NCBI RefSeq assembly: GCF_001262075.1
Contig: NZ_CP012073.1
Span: 2,095,001 to 2,159,000 of the forward strand
DNA from: Ottowia sp. oral taxon 894
GTDB taxonomy: Bacteria; Pseudomonadota; Gammaproteobacteria; Burkholderiales; Burkholderiaceae_C
DNA: 64,000 bases
Direction of reading: 5' to 3'
Below are positions 63,449 through 64,000 of this stretch, piece after piece. A program made the translations under genes and the position numbers. Below the pieces are notes generated by a model, which made no database searches, was not told where the DNA came from, and worked only from the letters and a program-made list of their open reading frames with translations. Position 1 is the stretch's first letter. Each line of letters opens with the position of its first letter.

Positions 63449-64000
63449 ATGAAAAAGCAACTGGCATGGCTGGGCGCCGCCGTTCTGGCGCTGGCTTGCA
63501 CGCAGGCGCTGGCCGACCGGCTGGAAGATATTCAGAAAAAAGGCGTGCTGAAAGTGGCCTCTTTTGACAGCAATCCGCCTTTTGGCTTTGTGGATGCCAA
63601 ATCCAAGAAAATCGAAGGGCTGGATGTGGACTTTGCCCAGGCGCTGGCCGACAAGCTGAAAGTCAAGCTGGAAGTGATTCCCACCAACCCGGCCAACCGC
63701 GTGCCGCTGCTGGTTTCGGGCAAGGTGGATTTGGTAGTGGCCAATTTCACCATTTCGGAAGAGCGCGCCAAGCAGGTGGATTTCAGCATTCCCTATTTCG
63801 CTTCGGGTCAGCAATTCATCATCAAGCAAGGCACGGCGCTGGAAAAACCCGAAGACCTGAACAAGCTGCGCGTGGGCGTGGACAAAGGCACCGTGAATGA
63901 GGGCGTGATTCGCAGCCAGTTTCCCGGCGCCACGGTGGTGGCGTATGACGACACGCCTTTTGCCTTTGCCGCCCTGCGCAACGGCAATGTGCAGGCCATC
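63449..64000 (+). CDS. Amino-acid ABC transporter solute-binding protein (3' partial)
   Basis: The frame opens at 63449 with a GACAGGAGC ribosome-binding site and runs off the window after 184 codons. It has a signal peptide (LAWLGAAVLALACTQALA) and then the SBP_bac_3 pattern: RLEDIQKKGVLKVASFDSNP, GLDVDFAQALADKL, LLVSGKVDLVVANFTISEER and LNKLRVGVDKGTVNEGV. It would bind an amino acid in the periplasm for an ABC importer whose other genes probably follow outside the window. Ligand not determinable. Confidence 0.9.
   Translation, partial: MKKQLAWLGAAVLALACTQALADRLEDIQKKGVLKVASFDSNPPFGFVDAKSKKIEGLDVDFAQALADKLKVKLEVIPTNPANRVPLLVSGKVDLVVANFTISEERAKQVDFSIPYFASGQQFIIKQGTALEKPEDLNKLRVGVDKGTVNEGVIRSQFPGATVVAYDDTPFAFAALRNGNVQAI

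Noticed and set aside
1-64000. tRNA, rRNA or phage attachment sites
   Set aside because: No tRNA cloverleaf, rRNA segment, integrase or att-like duplication was recognised by eye; a covariance-model search was not possible.

Overview
The window is GC-rich, densely coded DNA from a betaproteobacterium of the order Burkholderiales, most likely Comamonadaceae. This is inferred from gene content (clade I nos cluster, EarP, RisA/OmpR-type two-component pair, arginine/ornithine decarboxylase, clustered short intergenic repeats) and not from a marker gene.

Layout. (1) 1-7708: the distal part of a type III secretion (T3SS) operon, sctC (cut by the window edge), sctD, a probable needle gene, sctI, J, K, L, N and O. 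The export-gate genes (sctQRSTUV) are not present downstream. (2) 7902-14884: housekeeping and envelope genes: rsmD-coaD, a PEP-CTERM-like exported protein, dcd, a TonB-C lipoprotein, a FecR/OmpA-lipoprotein pair, and apbE-nqrM. (3) 15551-27343: a nitrous oxide respiration locus on the minus strand, nosZ-nosR-nosD-nosF-nosY-nosL plus a second NosL-like gene and a degenerate pirin. nosZ has a well-placed FNR/DNR-type promoter. ApbE probably flavinylates NosR, which carries a D-x-x-S-G-A-T acceptor motif. A DUF2946 gene and a Crp/Fnr-type regulator lie divergently. (4) 27634-35690: a PLP decarboxylase, a YdcH-like protein, mrdA (PBP2), an IS5-type remnant, an enoyl-CoA hydratase-like gene and earP. 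(5) 36008-40959: a lower-GC island with two effector-immunity modules, an AHH nuclease toxin with two Imm11-like genes and a peptidoglycan amidase with two exported putative immunity genes. In both, the extra immunity copy is preceded by a remnant of the effector gene's 3' end. (6) 41154-48648: uvrC, a SIMPL-domain protein, ompR-envZ and ppk2. (7) 49274-59268: a YejA-like solute-binding protein gene divergent from fabI, followed by a fourfold, apparently perfect tandem repeat of 2,424 bp. It yields four intact fabI copies, one full yejA and three 3'-truncated yejA copies. (8) 59356-64000: a BOF-domain protein, yggX, two membrane proteins, an amino-acid permease, and an amino-acid solute-binding protein cut by the window edge.

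Two features stand out. The first is the fabI amplification: FabI is the target of triclosan, and the triclosan-contact residues I can check are wild-type, so any benefit would come from dosage. The second is a family of about 85-bp dispersed repeats, 16 copies in 64 kb and all between genes, often next to a second short motif (AGAACCTGTTCA). Together with the effector-immunity remnants and an IS remnant, they mark a genome shaped by recent duplication and recombination.
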